NCBI GenBank assembly: GCA_028293725.1
Contig: JAQGOE010000098.1
Span: 1 to 10,036, forward strand
Reading direction: 5' to 3'
Source: Gammaproteobacteria bacterium
GTDB lineage: Bacteria; Pseudomonadota; Gammaproteobacteria; Steroidobacterales; Steroidobacteraceae
Length of the DNA stretch: 10,036 nucleotides
The notes under the pieces: model-generated
Databases searched by the model: none
What the model was told of the DNA's origin: nothing
The model's input: only the letters and a program-made list of their open reading frames with translations
Program-made: the position numbers and the translations under genes
Part shown: one piece after another, positions 1-6,580 of the stretch
Layout: every line of letters starts with the position of its first letter
How positions within the stretch are numbered: the stretch's first letter is position 1

Positions 1-163
1 GGGCGGTCAAAACATAACCTCATTCACGGTGTTTTCTCACCCTGCCAACAGAAATGCGAATTAGACTCAATCAACCAGTCAGGTTCCCAGGTCAAGGTCG
101 TTCGAATTTGGTTTTCACACGGCCTCGGTCGCGACGAGTCGGTGGAGGCGGTACCGTCCGCCA
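1..163. other. Left-edge stretch without a recognisable gene
   Basis: No open frame of convincing protein character and no RNA gene is visible on either strand. The stretch precedes the small membrane-protein gene at 278 and could be the degraded end of a gene lying outside the window, but nothing in it supports a specific assignment. Confidence 0.4.
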
Positions 164-277
164 GTGCTTCTTCCCGGCCGGGAGCGGACCCTAAAATTCA
201 CGCGATTAGGTTCCAGAAAGCAGTCATTCGTTACCTACGTTATGCTGAGCCCCATACATGACGAGGCCAGTGAAGCG

Positions 278-517
278 ATGACTTTCAGCATATTTGAGTG
301 GCGATGCCCGAACATCCGCGGGGAGAGTCTGTTTACGGATATCCTTCTAGTTGCCCTCGGCGTACTGTTTGCCGCCGGTAGTTTCGCTCGAAACTTGAAG
401 TTGGGCCGAAATCCTGGAACCGCCATCCCGGCTCCACCTCACGCCAGAGTCATTATTTTCATGCTCGGATGCTTAATGGTATTTGAAGGAACGAAATTGA
501 CATTATTGTGCAGGTGA
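278..517 (+). CDS. Small putative two-helix membrane protein
   Basis: This is a hypothetical protein of 79 residues that I do not recognise. Two hydrophobic segments are visible, roughly residues 19-36 (around LLVALGVLFAAGS) and 56-72 (around VIIFMLGCLMVFEG), joined by a short basic, proline-rich loop (PGTAIPAPPHAR), as in a small inner-membrane protein. The frame is open from a GTG at 164 and also contains an ATG at 242. I prefer the ATG at 278 because GAGG and GTGAAG lie just upstream, whereas the other two starts have no Shine-Dalgarno-like sequence. The 3' end overlaps the 3' end of the minus-strand membrane gene (439-777), and two genuine genes are unlikely to share that stretch, so one of the two tails is probably artefactual. 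Its hydrophobic organisation makes this frame the better candidate. Confidence 0.5.
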   Translation: MTFSIFEWRCPNIRGESLFTDILLVALGVLFAAGSFARNLKLGRNPGTAIPAPPHARVIIFMLGCLMVFEGTKLTLLCR

Positions 518-777
518 GGAGCTTCTCGTGTAAGTGGGCCACATAACAGTTGGTTCGAAGGGCCAGCAATCGTCACCCCAACCCAGCCGACCGCGAGAAT
601 CATAAGGCCCGGCTGATACGCCATTTTCGAAAAAGCGACAAGGTCGCTATCCCAAAGAGAAAGGCGGTCGTAATGCAATAGACGACGGTGAAACCACACG
701 CTCAGCAGCCCCATCAGCACTGCGAGGGCTGCGCCAAACCAAACCACGGAGCGTTTCAGGTGAATGAACACGGCCAC
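439..777 (-). CDS. Putative small membrane protein, 3' end probably altered
   Basis: This frame encodes about 112 residues starting at GTG (complement of 775-777). The first two thirds contain two hydrophobic helices, around VVWFGAALAVLMGLLSVWF and GLMILAVGWVGVTIAG, separated by a polar loop rich in Arg, His and Asp. After about residue 73 the sequence becomes polar and irregular and runs antisense to the better-looking plus-strand gene at 278-517. I therefore suspect that the genuine protein ended near 540 and that the present tail was acquired at a recombination junction. The start codon follows directly on the stop codon of the upstream minus-strand gene (778-1065), an arrangement typical of translational coupling in an operon. 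I cannot assign a family or function. Confidence 0.5.
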   Translation of the reverse strand: MAVFIHLKRSVVWFGAALAVLMGLLSVWFHRRLLHYDRLSLWDSDLVAFSKMAYQPGLMILAVGWVGVTIAGPSNQLLCGPLTREAPHLHNNVNFVPSNTIKHPSMKIMTLA

Positions 778-1065
778 TTATGCGAAATTGAATATTCCGA
801 GTAGGGCGAGCAGTAGGATAACCAAGAAGATTCCCGCAGCCACCTTAGCCACCGTTCGGGGCGGACTATACGATCCACCCGCAACGGCGGTCCGTGCAAG
901 GATAATGTGTGCGAGCGGAGCAACGGCAATCATTAGGGCGCCGGTCAATAGATACAGGGCGGTCAACCCGGCAAGTCCCGGAAGCAGAAAACCGAGGACG
1001 AAGGGAAACGCGAGACCGGCGCAAACCCATCCGGCAATGATCATTGGCACGGAAGGTCGGGCCAC
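778..1065 (-). CDS. Putative small integral membrane protein
   Basis: This gene encodes a 95-residue, very hydrophobic protein that I do not recognise. Three membrane segments are apparent: residues 8-28 (IIAGWVCAGLAFPFVLGF), about 30-57 (LAGLTALYLLTG onward to ILAR), and 74-93 near the C-terminus (AAGIFLVILLLALLGIF). A short basic loop with SYSPPR separates the last two. The GTG start is supported by GAGGA about 8 bases upstream on the minus strand (complement of 1074-1078). Its TAA stop is directly followed by the GTG of the next minus-strand gene, so the two are probably co-transcribed. They may once have formed a cluster with the broken membrane-protein gene at 1275-1518, which has the same orientation. 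No catalytic motif is visible. Confidence 0.6.
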   Translation of the reverse strand: MARPSVPMIIAGWVCAGLAFPFVLGFLLPGLAGLTALYLLTGALMIAVAPLAHIILARTAVAGGSYSPPRTVAKVAAGIFLVILLLALLGIFNFA

Positions 1066-1274
1066 GCTACTCGTCCTCTAACCTCGAAATTACGGCTGCG
1101 CAATTTTGCGCCGACACCGTCCCAAAGCCAATGACCGGTTTCGCACTTGCGAACGACCGCTTCGGCGGACACGACTTGTCCGCTTCGGGTCGATTTGGAG
1201 CGTAGCGTTTTGAGCGCTTTCGGCCAGAAGCGGCCGGCCGCTGCTATGAGCCGGAGGTTTAGGGGCTTGCCCAA
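1066..1274. other. Non-coding stretch with palindromes
   Basis: This gap lies between two minus-strand membrane-protein genes. Frames crossing it are arginine-rich and of low complexity, typical of shadow frames in GC-rich DNA. It holds a perfect 14-bp palindrome, AGCGGCCGGCCGCT (1229-1242), and a close inverted repeat GCGCAA-TT-TTGCGC (1098-1111). It resembles degenerate intergenic repeat sequence more than a gene. Confidence 0.35.
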
Positions 1275-1518
1275 TCACCAGATTTGTTTGCTCCACGGAA
1301 GAGGGGTGAGATCATCGTACAGCCCCGCAGCTTTTCTCTTTCGGTATACGTCCTGAGCAATCACACCCACCATGGACGAGCACAGAAAGCCGATAGCAGC
1401 GATGCTGTCCCCACGGCGCCCCTGTCTCAAGAAACAGCGGAATCCACAGCAGAGCTAGCGCCCATGTACCTATCACGATTATTTGGGTCTTCGGTCGGCC
1501 AATGGAAATCAGTGCCAT
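1275..1518 (-). pseudogene. Frameshifted small two-helix membrane protein
   Basis: The minus strand starts at ATG (complement of 1516-1518) with a normal membrane-protein beginning, including the segment IIVIGTWALALLWIPLFLE. After GAPWG the frame turns into cysteine- and arginine-rich nonsense. Moving to the next frame at the C run at 1409-1412 restores a convincing continuation: DSIAAIGFLCSSMVGVIAQD as a second helix, then the basic stretch VYRKRKAAG, then LYDDLTPLPW and a stop at 1275-1277. The joined product would be about 81 residues with two membrane helices. One inserted base or two lost bases explains the break. A sequencing error in the homopolymer is possible. I do not recognise the family. 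Confidence 0.55.
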
Positions 1519-1564
1519 AAACCCGAATGTACTCCCGTCCGGAAGCGGACGCTGCCGACCGGCA

Positions 1565-1798
1565 ATGGGGCGCGAAACCGATCATTTTTCTCTGGGCGGT
1601 CGGAGTTCGGCGGCTCGCTCGGCTCTCGCGTGCAGCTCGGATCCCGTAACGCTGAACGCCTATCCGTCGCTCATAGAGCGCGGGTTGCGACAGCCGACCT
1701 TGAGCATGCTGTTGCGGCTCGCCTATGCGATCGATACGGAACCGACAAAACTGGTCGAAGACACGTTAGCAAATCTGCAGGTTGAGTCATTAGGCTGA
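1565..1798 (+). pseudogene. Degraded XRE-family HTH regulator
   Basis: The C-terminal half is a recognisable XRE-type helix-turn-helix tail, YPSLIERGLRQPTLSMLLRL followed by an Ala/Asp/Glu-containing helix and LVEDTL. This matches the conserved Y.S.IERG.R.PTL..LLRLA pattern. The N-terminal half expected for this fold survives only in another frame: EFGGSL (from 1603) resembles the usual FG..LR beginning. Between that phenylalanine (1606) and the tyrosine of YPSLIERG (1661) there are 55 bases where an intact domain has about 84. I infer an internal deletion of about 29 bases with a frame change, which removes the turn and the recognition helix's lead-in. It lies divergent from the broken membrane-protein gene and may once have regulated neighbouring mobile-element genes. 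A short expressed fragment cannot be excluded. Confidence 0.5.
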
Positions 1799-1970
1799 AG
1801 GCTGCGCATCCAGTCTCATACCGTCGCACGTAGCTGCAAAGTGTAGTAATCCGTCGCAGCACGAAATTTCGCATCCATTCGACACAAGCGCGTTTGTTGG
1901 CTATCTCGGCGGAAATGACCACTCGCCGGAACCTGGTCGATCGTGGATCATCGCACCCGTAAGGATTACG
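1799..1970. other. Intergenic stretch upstream of the integration module
   Basis: No gene is supported here. The stretch contains a 10-bp palindrome CGAAATTTCG (1863-1872), a repeated octamer CCGTCGCA, and an inverted pair GCTGC/GCAGC about 20 bases apart. It separates the decayed regulator from the small gene preceding the recombinase and probably carries the promoter of that unit. I could not fix clear -35 and -10 boxes. Confidence 0.3.
1961..1965 (+). promoter_or_regulatory. Ribosome binding site deciding the GTG start at 1971
   Basis: AAGGA sits 5 bases before the GTG at 1971. The internal ATG at 1998 has no comparable site, so translation most likely begins at the GTG. Confidence 0.5.
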
Positions 1971-2243
1971 GTGGCTTTCCGCGCGCGATCACGATTCATG
2001 AAACCGGAAGTGGAATTCCTTGTGGGGCTTGTAGCTCGCTCTGTCTACGAACGCTGGAAAGCTGGCGAGCTGTCGCCCAACGTCACGCCTGGGCATCCGG
2101 CTGGTGCAAAAAAGGATCGGATACCAAGTACAGCGCTTGTGGCATATGATCCATCCAGCAACATACCTGCAATGGAGTTGTTGGGATGCACATCTACTCG
2201 TACGCCCGGTACAGCACGGACCGGAAAACAGAAGCCTCCATAG
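1971..2243 (+). CDS. Small hypothetical protein preceding the serine recombinase
   Basis: This frame encodes a 90-residue protein that I do not recognise. The N-terminal half looks like a genuine soluble alpha-helical domain (MKPEVEFLVGLVARSVYERW followed by KAGEL), while the second half is proline-, threonine- and lysine-rich. Translation is supported by AAGGA 5 bases before the GTG start. The 3' end overlaps the recombinase start at 2186 by 58 bases in another frame. That overlap is longer than expected, so the last 20 residues may result from a small frameshift or from loss of the original stop near 2170. Its place directly upstream of a large serine recombinase would suit an accessory or directionality protein, but this is inference from position only. 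Confidence 0.45.
   Translation: MAFRARSRFMKPEVEFLVGLVARSVYERWKAGELSPNVTPGHPAGAKKDRIPSTALVAYDPSSNIPAMELLGCTSTRTPGTARTGKQKPP
2174..2177 (+). promoter_or_regulatory. Ribosome binding site of the serine recombinase
   Basis: GGAG ends 8 bases before the ATG at 2186. This supports 2186 as the true recombinase start even though the long open frame only begins at 2260. Confidence 0.55.
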
Positions 2244-3741
2244 TTGATCAGCAGCGAAGATGTCACAATATGCCGACTCGCGCGGCTGGCGGATGACGGC
2301 GGATCTCAAAGACGAAGGCATTTCCGGGGCGGCGCTCGGCAACCGACCCGGATTCCAACGAGCAATGTCAGCGGTTCAGGCCGGCGACGTTCTGCTGGTT
2401 GCCGACCTTACCCGTTTGTCTCGAAGCCAGGAGCTTGCGCCACTCCTTGACCGACTACGATTTCGCGGTGTCCGTGTGATTGGCGTGCTCGACGGGTTTG
2501 ATAGCGACAGTCCACAAGCTCCAATGCAAGCTGGGCTCTCGGGCCTCATGTCGGACGAACTTCGTGCCAGCATTCGTGCGCGCACTCACTCGGCGCTGCA
2601 GATGCGTGCCCAGAACAATCGCTCAACTGGCGGGAAAGTATACGGCTACGACTCCGCCGGTCAGGTCATCGATGCGCAGGCGGGCATCGTGCAGCAGATT
2701 TTCGAGCGCACTGCCAACGGCGAGTGTATGCGGACAGTCGCGAACGACTTGAACGCGAGCGGTGTGCCGTCACCTGGTGCAATGTTGAAGCGCAGCGAGC
2801 GACGCCGCGATGGGCGCTGGCTCATTTCGACATTAAACGCGATGTTGCAAAACGAGCGGTATGTCGGCCGACTCGTCTGGAACAAGTCGCAATGGGTAAA
2901 GGACCCCGACTCGGGCCGTCGCGTTAGGCGCGAACGGCCAGAAGCCGAGTGGACGACTACGGAATGCCCAACCCTGGTCGACGCGGCGATTTGGGCGAAA
3001 GTGCAAGTGCGGATGAGGGAGCGGGCGACTGGTCACAAAGCACGCAGCGGAGTGCGCCGGTATTTGCTGTCCGGTCTGCTGATTTGCGATCGTTGTGGGT
3101 GTCCAATGGTCATTCGCGGGACTGACGGTTCCCACTATGGATGCAGCACCTACATGCAGGGTGGTGAGTCGGCATGCTCGATGGGTCTTCATCTGCGACG
3201 AAAGGTCGGGGAGCAGGTCGTACTTGGTCCGGTACAGAGTCAATTGCTTGCGCCCGAGGCGGTCGAGCGTTCTTGCGAGCTCATTCGAGGATGGGCGCGG
3301 AGTGAAAGCGCGCACGTCGAGCAGGGGACGAACCCATCGATTGCGGCTATCGACGCGGAGATCGCCGATCTCGAAGCGCTGATCGAGGCGCGACCGGCTC
3401 GCGCAGCGACAATGCGTCCTTTGATCGAGGAGCTACGCGCGAAGAAGGCGAACCTGCGTCGGGCGGCTCTACGAAAGGCACAGTCCAAGGGTGACGCGGA
3501 CTTACCAGCGGCAGACGCTTATCGTGCGGCAATCGCGGATCTATCAGCGACGCTGCTGACCGGCTCAAACGTCGAGGCGGCCAGATCCGCACTACGCAGT
3601 CTAGTCGGCAGCGTTTCAGTCTTCGCAGAAGGTAGGAAGCTCTACGGGCGTATCGGACTCAATCCCGCGCAGCTCTTGCGGACGAGTAACCCAGGCTTCA
3701 TTGAATCGATTGGTAGCGGGGGGCCGCTACGAGCTTTATAG
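2186..3741 (+). pseudogene. Large serine recombinase, frameshifted near the N-terminus
   Basis: This gene encoded a site-specific DNA recombinase of the large serine (resolvase/invertase) family, which integrates and excises mobile elements. The N-terminal frame from ATG 2186 carries the catalytic-serine motif YARYSTDRK (Ser10) and SIVDQQRRC, then closes at 2296. The rest lies in the frame open from 2260: DEGISG, the catalytic-arginine segment DLTRLSRS, a recombinase DNA-binding domain (N..GVPSPG, then YVGRLVWNK), a zinc ribbon (CDRCGCPM, then YGCSTY and a later Cys), and a charged coiled coil. Typically two residues separate the Cys and Tyr of the C..YA motif; here five bases lie between them, so one base is missing near 2264-2268. 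No slippery heptamer is seen, and restart at 2260 would lack the catalytic serine. The enzyme is therefore probably inactive unless this is a sequencing error. Its last codons lie inside the putative att repeat. Confidence 0.85.
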
Positions 3742-3807
3742 CAACTACCCCCTTGAGATTCAGGCAGTTGCCGCGAGCGTCGCCCCAGCATGAGACATAA
3801 TGCAGGA
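3711..3807 (+). repeat. Attachment-site-like direct repeat, copy A
   Basis: The first 70 bases match 9401-9470 at 64 positions, and looser similarity with a 3-base gap continues to 3807. The 20 bases immediately upstream match at only about 6 positions, so similarity begins abruptly at TGGTAGCGGGGG. The copy spans the last codons and stop of the recombinase and the 3' flank. It contains a hairpin, GTAGCGG-GGGG-CCGCTAC (3713-3730). An abrupt edge, position at a recombinase 3' end and two direct copies flanking cargo are what an att site of a serine-recombinase element would show. Confidence 0.6.
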
Positions 3808-3843
3808 TCAGCGTCGAGCCGCCGGTTGCAGCTCGATGCAAAA

Positions 3844-3847
3844 AAGG
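3844..3847 (+). promoter_or_regulatory. Ribosome binding site deciding the start at 3857
   Basis: AAGG lies 9 bases before the ATG at 3857. The frame is also open from an ATG at 3800, but that start has no such site and would add residues before the conserved winged helix. Confidence 0.45.
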
Positions 3848-3854
3848 CGACAAT

Positions 3855-3873
3855 TGATGCTAAATATGCATCA
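3855..3873 (+). promoter_or_regulatory. Dyad over the antitoxin-like gene start, possible operator
   Basis: TGATGC and GCATCA form a perfect 6-bp inverted repeat around a 7-base AT-only spacer, and the dyad covers both candidate start codons (3857 and 3866). The gene product has a winged helix, so autoregulation by binding here is plausible but unproven. Confidence 0.35.
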
Positions 3874-4471
3874 GTCTCTATCCGCCGTCCTGTTTCCCGG
3901 CTATCGTCGCCGAGTGCTCGGAATGCTCCTTCTGCATCCCGAGGAATCCCTTCATGGTCGCGAGATTGCCCGAAGGACAGGATTGCCCGCCGGGACGCTG
4001 ACACGCGAGCTGAAACGTTTGGCTGAAGTTGGGCTGCTCAACCGCCAGCGACGGGGTAACCAGCTTATCTATAGCGCAAACCGAGACTCTCCTATCTTCG
4101 AGGAGCTAGCCGGGATTTTGCGCAAAACGTCCGGGCTGGCCGACGTGGTTGCGGAGGCACTCGAGCCGCTGACAGATCGGGTCGACGTGGCATTTATTTT
4201 CGGCTCAGTTGCGCGTGCGGCCGAGACACAGGGAAGCGACGTCGACGTGTTGATCATCGGATCGATGGACTTCGGAACCGTCCTCGATGCGCTGCATACG
4301 GCGCAGCAACGACTGGCGAGGGACATCAACCCGAAGGTGTTTTCCGCGCGCGAATGGAAGGCGAAGCTAAGTGAGAGGGATCCGTTCGTGTTGGATGTAC
4401 TCTCGAAGAAGAAAATTTTCCTGGTAGGGGACGAGAATGGGCTTGCAGAACTTGGTCGGCATCAGTCTTGA
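3857..4471 (+). CDS. Winged-helix / MNT-type nucleotidyltransferase (antitoxin-like)
   Basis: The product has 204 residues. Residues about 8-75 form a winged helix-turn-helix (LHGREIARRTGLPAGTLTRE, then a recognition helix and wing). Residues about 105-190 form a minimal nucleotidyltransferase domain with the signature FGSVARAAETQGSDVDVLII, where G116-S117 and D128/D130 are the expected nucleotide- and metal-binding residues; INPKVFS follows in the place usual for this family. Proteins of this layout commonly precede a HEPN gene. In the characterised MntA/HepT pairs the nucleotidyltransferase neutralises the HEPN toxin by adding AMP. The next gene overlaps this one by 35 bases and is such a HEPN protein, so the two are probably translated together. 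All catalytic residues appear intact. Start chosen at 3857 for its AAGG site. Autoregulation through the dyad at the start codon is possible. Confidence 0.85.
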   Translation: MLNMHQSLSAVLFPGYRRRVLGMLLLHPEESLHGREIARRTGLPAGTLTRELKRLAEVGLLNRQRRGNQLIYSANRDSPIFEELAGILRKTSGLADVVAEALEPLTDRVDVAFIFGSVARAAETQGSDVDVLIIGSMDFGTVLDALHTAQQRLARDINPKVFSAREWKAKLSERDPFVLDVLSKKKIFLVGDENGLAELGRHQS

Positions 4472-4871
4472 GCAGGTCACGCCTGTCAAAGAAACGGTTA
4501 AGCGCCTGCTCGACGCTGCGCGGCATATCGCCGACGCGAAGGTTCAGGCGATAAGTGCTGAGACCCGCTTTTCGAGCGCGTACACAGCGATCCGGATGCT
4601 CGCTGATGTGGGCTTGCATGCTCACGGCTATCGAACGCTTACCAGCAGGCCCGGGCACCATCAGACGGCAATTCAGACGCTGCCGACGACGCTGGGGACC
4701 GACTCTCAGACGCTCGTCCGGTTGGATCACTTGCGCAAGCAGCGGAATCTTACGGAATACACAGGGGACCTCATCCCAGAATCGGCGGTCACCGAATGTG
4801 TGGCCCAGGCGCAGTCGCTGTACGCGGTGACTCACGGTTGGCTGAAAGAAAACAAGCGCGACCTGTTGTGA
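4437..4871 (+). CDS. HEPN-domain protein, partner of the nucleotidyltransferase
   Basis: This 144-residue, mainly alpha-helical protein has the shape of a HEPN domain. Landmarks are the helix ISAETRFSSAYTAIRMLA (about 39-56), the conserved segment GYRTLTSRPGHHQT (64-77) and LRKQRNLTEYTGD (99-111). The last is the HEPN signature region: R103 and N104 are present, but the histidine of the RX4-6H ribonuclease motif is replaced by Y108, as in the RN...Y type of HEPN family I recall. By analogy it is the toxin-like partner of the preceding nucleotidyltransferase, possibly an RNase whose signature tyrosine is AMP-modified. Without the histidine, RNase activity is uncertain. The ATG overlaps the upstream gene by 35 bases and is preceded by GGGGA. 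A substrate-binding, non-toxic HEPN role is the main alternative. Confidence 0.8.
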   Translation: MGLQNLVGISLEQVTPVKETVKRLLDAARHIADAKVQAISAETRFSSAYTAIRMLADVGLHAHGYRTLTSRPGHHQTAIQTLPTTLGTDSQTLVRLDHLRKQRNLTEYTGDLIPESAVTECVAQAQSLYAVTHGWLKENKRDLL

Positions 4872-4900
4872 TTCAGTAGCGCAGGCGAGCAGGGCGGGTA

Positions 4901-4917
4901 GCTACCGGAACGGTAGC
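4901..4917 (+). other. Hairpin between the HEPN and HAF-repeat genes
   Basis: GCTACCG-GAA-CGGTAGC is a perfect 7-bp stem with a 3-base loop, 29 bases after the HEPN stop codon. The overlapping 10-bp palindrome GGTAGCTACC (4897-4906) offers an alternative fold. No T run follows, so it is not a standard intrinsic terminator. It ends 4 bases before the AAGG site of the next gene and could modulate its translation. Confidence 0.45.
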
Positions 4918-4933
4918 GATTAAGGTAATGCGA

Positions 4934-6580
4934 ATGAACCTCTATCAGAGTACAAGAATTGTGTGTCTATGTCTTGCCCTGACCATCACGCTGCCGCCGT
5001 GCAGGGCATTGTCGCAGGCATCCAATCGCGCCCGGAGCGTCTCGGCGACTCATATTGAGATTGGAGATTCGTTGGCGTTTGTTCAACATGCATTGGTGGC
5101 CTCGGATCCGCAAGCGCATGTGGCAAGTGTCGACCAACCCGTCAACGGACAGATACGTCTCGGTGATCGCGGGATCTGGGTCTTTTTCGACGATATGAAC
5201 CACGTCCGACAGTATCGCTTTGATGCTCCATTCGGTGGGGATATCCATGGCGCGCGAATCGGTGCCTCGATGGAACAGATTCATGGGGTCTTGGGGAGTG
5301 CGGTGAAAGAGTTTCCCTTGGCTCCCGGCACGACGGCCTATCTTTATCGCATCGATTCGGCGACGACAATCCAGTGCGAATTCGTGAATCAGAAGTTGCA
5401 AACCATTCGATTACTGAGCGGCTTTGCGAATTTTTCAGAATTCAACACTAATGACGGTGCGGTGTCGGGGCTCCGCCAACAAGCCACTACGGCCGGCGCT
5501 CAGCAGAATGACGTTCCCAATACCAGCATTCCGGGTGCCTCTTCTGCCCCGCTGCTCAATATGGACCACTCGGCCACGTTCAAGGAGCCAACGACACCGA
5601 TCATTTTGGACCTGGGGCGGCTGAGCGGTGGAGGGAATAGTTCCTACGCATCGGCGATTAGCGCTGACGGTACGGTGGTTGTCGGGTCAGCAAATCACGG
5701 GAACTATGGTCAGGTCGCATTTAAATGGAAACCTGACACCGGCATGGTCTCTCTTGATCAGTCATTCTTCATCCGACATTCTGCGTACGCCACCGCCGTC
5801 AACTATAACGGGTCCGTGATTGTCGGCGCGTGGGACTCCGCGGGTAGTGGTCTAGATCGCGCGTTCAGGTGGACCAAAGAGACTGGAATGTTTACGTTGC
5901 CGGAGTCAAATCGCTCGCGCGCGAACGCGGTTAGCATGGACGGCCAAGTAGTCGTTGGACTCTCAGGTGGTGGAGCATTCCGATGGACGGAGCGGGAGGG
6001 GATGGTCGCGCTGCCCGGGCGAACCCTGTTCGGCGCTACGGCTGTGAGTGCAGACGGGCGGGCGGTATACGGCGATGAAGAGGGCGACGAAGACGTCCAC
6101 GTTATCCGCTGGGACGTCGATGGGCGTATCACCCGTTACCCCAATCCGGAGGGGGTGAGCGCGTCGTTCGTAAGAGCCGTGACAACCGACGGCTCGATCG
6201 CAGTTGGCGAACAGCACGTGAAGATGGCCGGTGGTCGCCTCCAAATGAGGGCGGTCGTGTGGTACTCGCCCACGAATATTGTGCAACTCGGATTCTTTCG
6301 GAGCGGCAGCTACTCGAAGGCGACTGCGGTTAATTCCGATGGAACAGTGATTGTTGGCGAGGCTGATCGCGCCGCCGTGTTTCGCTGGACACAGGCGACG
6401 GGCATGGAGTCCCTCACTGAATGGATCGAAAAGGCCGGTGGAAGTCTTCCGTCCTCGTCCCCCAATAGCGCCCAGGGCGTCAGTGGCGACGGATCCAAGG
6501 TGGTGGGAGGCTTGCAGAACGGAAATCCGTACGTTGCCTTCGGTCCTGCACGCGTAAAGAACCCCGGGCCGCAGCCCTGA
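4934..6580 (+). CDS. Secreted HAF-repeat protein with BamE-like N-terminal region
   Basis: The product has 548 residues. Residues 1-27 resemble a Sec signal peptide (basic start, hydrophobic LCLALTITLP, then ALSQA); the Cys in LPPC does not fit a lipobox. Residues about 38-165 look like two consecutive BamE/SmpA-type units: IEIGDSLAFVQHAL...WVFFDDMNHVRQYRF and ARIGASMEQIHGVLGS...FVNQKLQTIRL. A Ser/Thr/Gln-rich linker follows. From about 210 to 535 there are seven HAF-type repeats of pattern A(V/I)S.DG.VVVG plus AFRW.. (AISADGTVVVGSA, AVNYNGSVIVGAW, AVSMDGQVVVGLS and so on), expected to fold as a beta-propeller. It is probably periplasmic or extracellular, function unknown. It follows the HEPN gene by 62 bases. 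AAGG ends 8 bases before ATG 4934, which I prefer to ATG 4928, where the spacing would be only 2. Confidence 0.8.
   Translation: MNLYQSTRIVCLCLALTITLPPCRALSQASNRARSVSATHIEIGDSLAFVQHALVASDPQAHVASVDQPVNGQIRLGDRGIWVFFDDMNHVRQYRFDAPFGGDIHGARIGASMEQIHGVLGSAVKEFPLAPGTTAYLYRIDSATTIQCEFVNQKLQTIRLLSGFANFSEFNTNDGAVSGLRQQATTAGAQQNDVPNTSIPGASSAPLLNMDHSATFKEPTTPIILDLGRLSGGGNSSYASAISADGTVVVGSANHGNYGQVAFKWKPDTGMVSLDQSFFIRHSAYATAVNYNGSVIVGAWDSAGSGLDRAFRWTKETGMFTLPESNRSRANAVSMDGQVVVGLSGGGAFRWTEREGMVALPGRTLFGATAVSADGRAVYGDEEGDEDVHVIRWDVDGRITRYPNPEGVSASFVRAVTTDGSIAVGEQHVKMAGGRLQMRAVVWYSPTNIVQLGFFRSGSYSKATAVNSDGTVIVGEADRAAVFRWTQATGMESLTEWIEKAGGSLPSSSPNSAQGVSGDGSKVVGGLQNGNPYVAFGPARVKNPGPQP

Noticed and set aside
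1483..1785. Plus-strand frame of 100 residues as an independent gene
   Set aside because: It contains only the EFGGSL piece of the broken XRE regulator, with arginine-rich filler on either side.
1671..1922. Minus-strand frame of 83 residues opposite the XRE remnant
   Set aside because: Cysteine- and arginine-rich with no domain character, and antisense to a recognisable HTH tail.
2260..2296. Programmed ribosomal frameshift in the recombinase
   Set aside because: The overlap of the two frames contains no X-XXY-YYZ slippery heptamer and no obvious downstream stem; a simple one-base loss fits the family alignment better.
2833..3315. Minus-strand frame of 160 residues inside the recombinase
   Set aside because: Fully antisense to conserved recombinase domains; composition of a shadow frame.
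4326..4835. Minus-strand frame of 169 residues
   Set aside because: Antisense to the HEPN gene, whose plus-strand product has clear family features.
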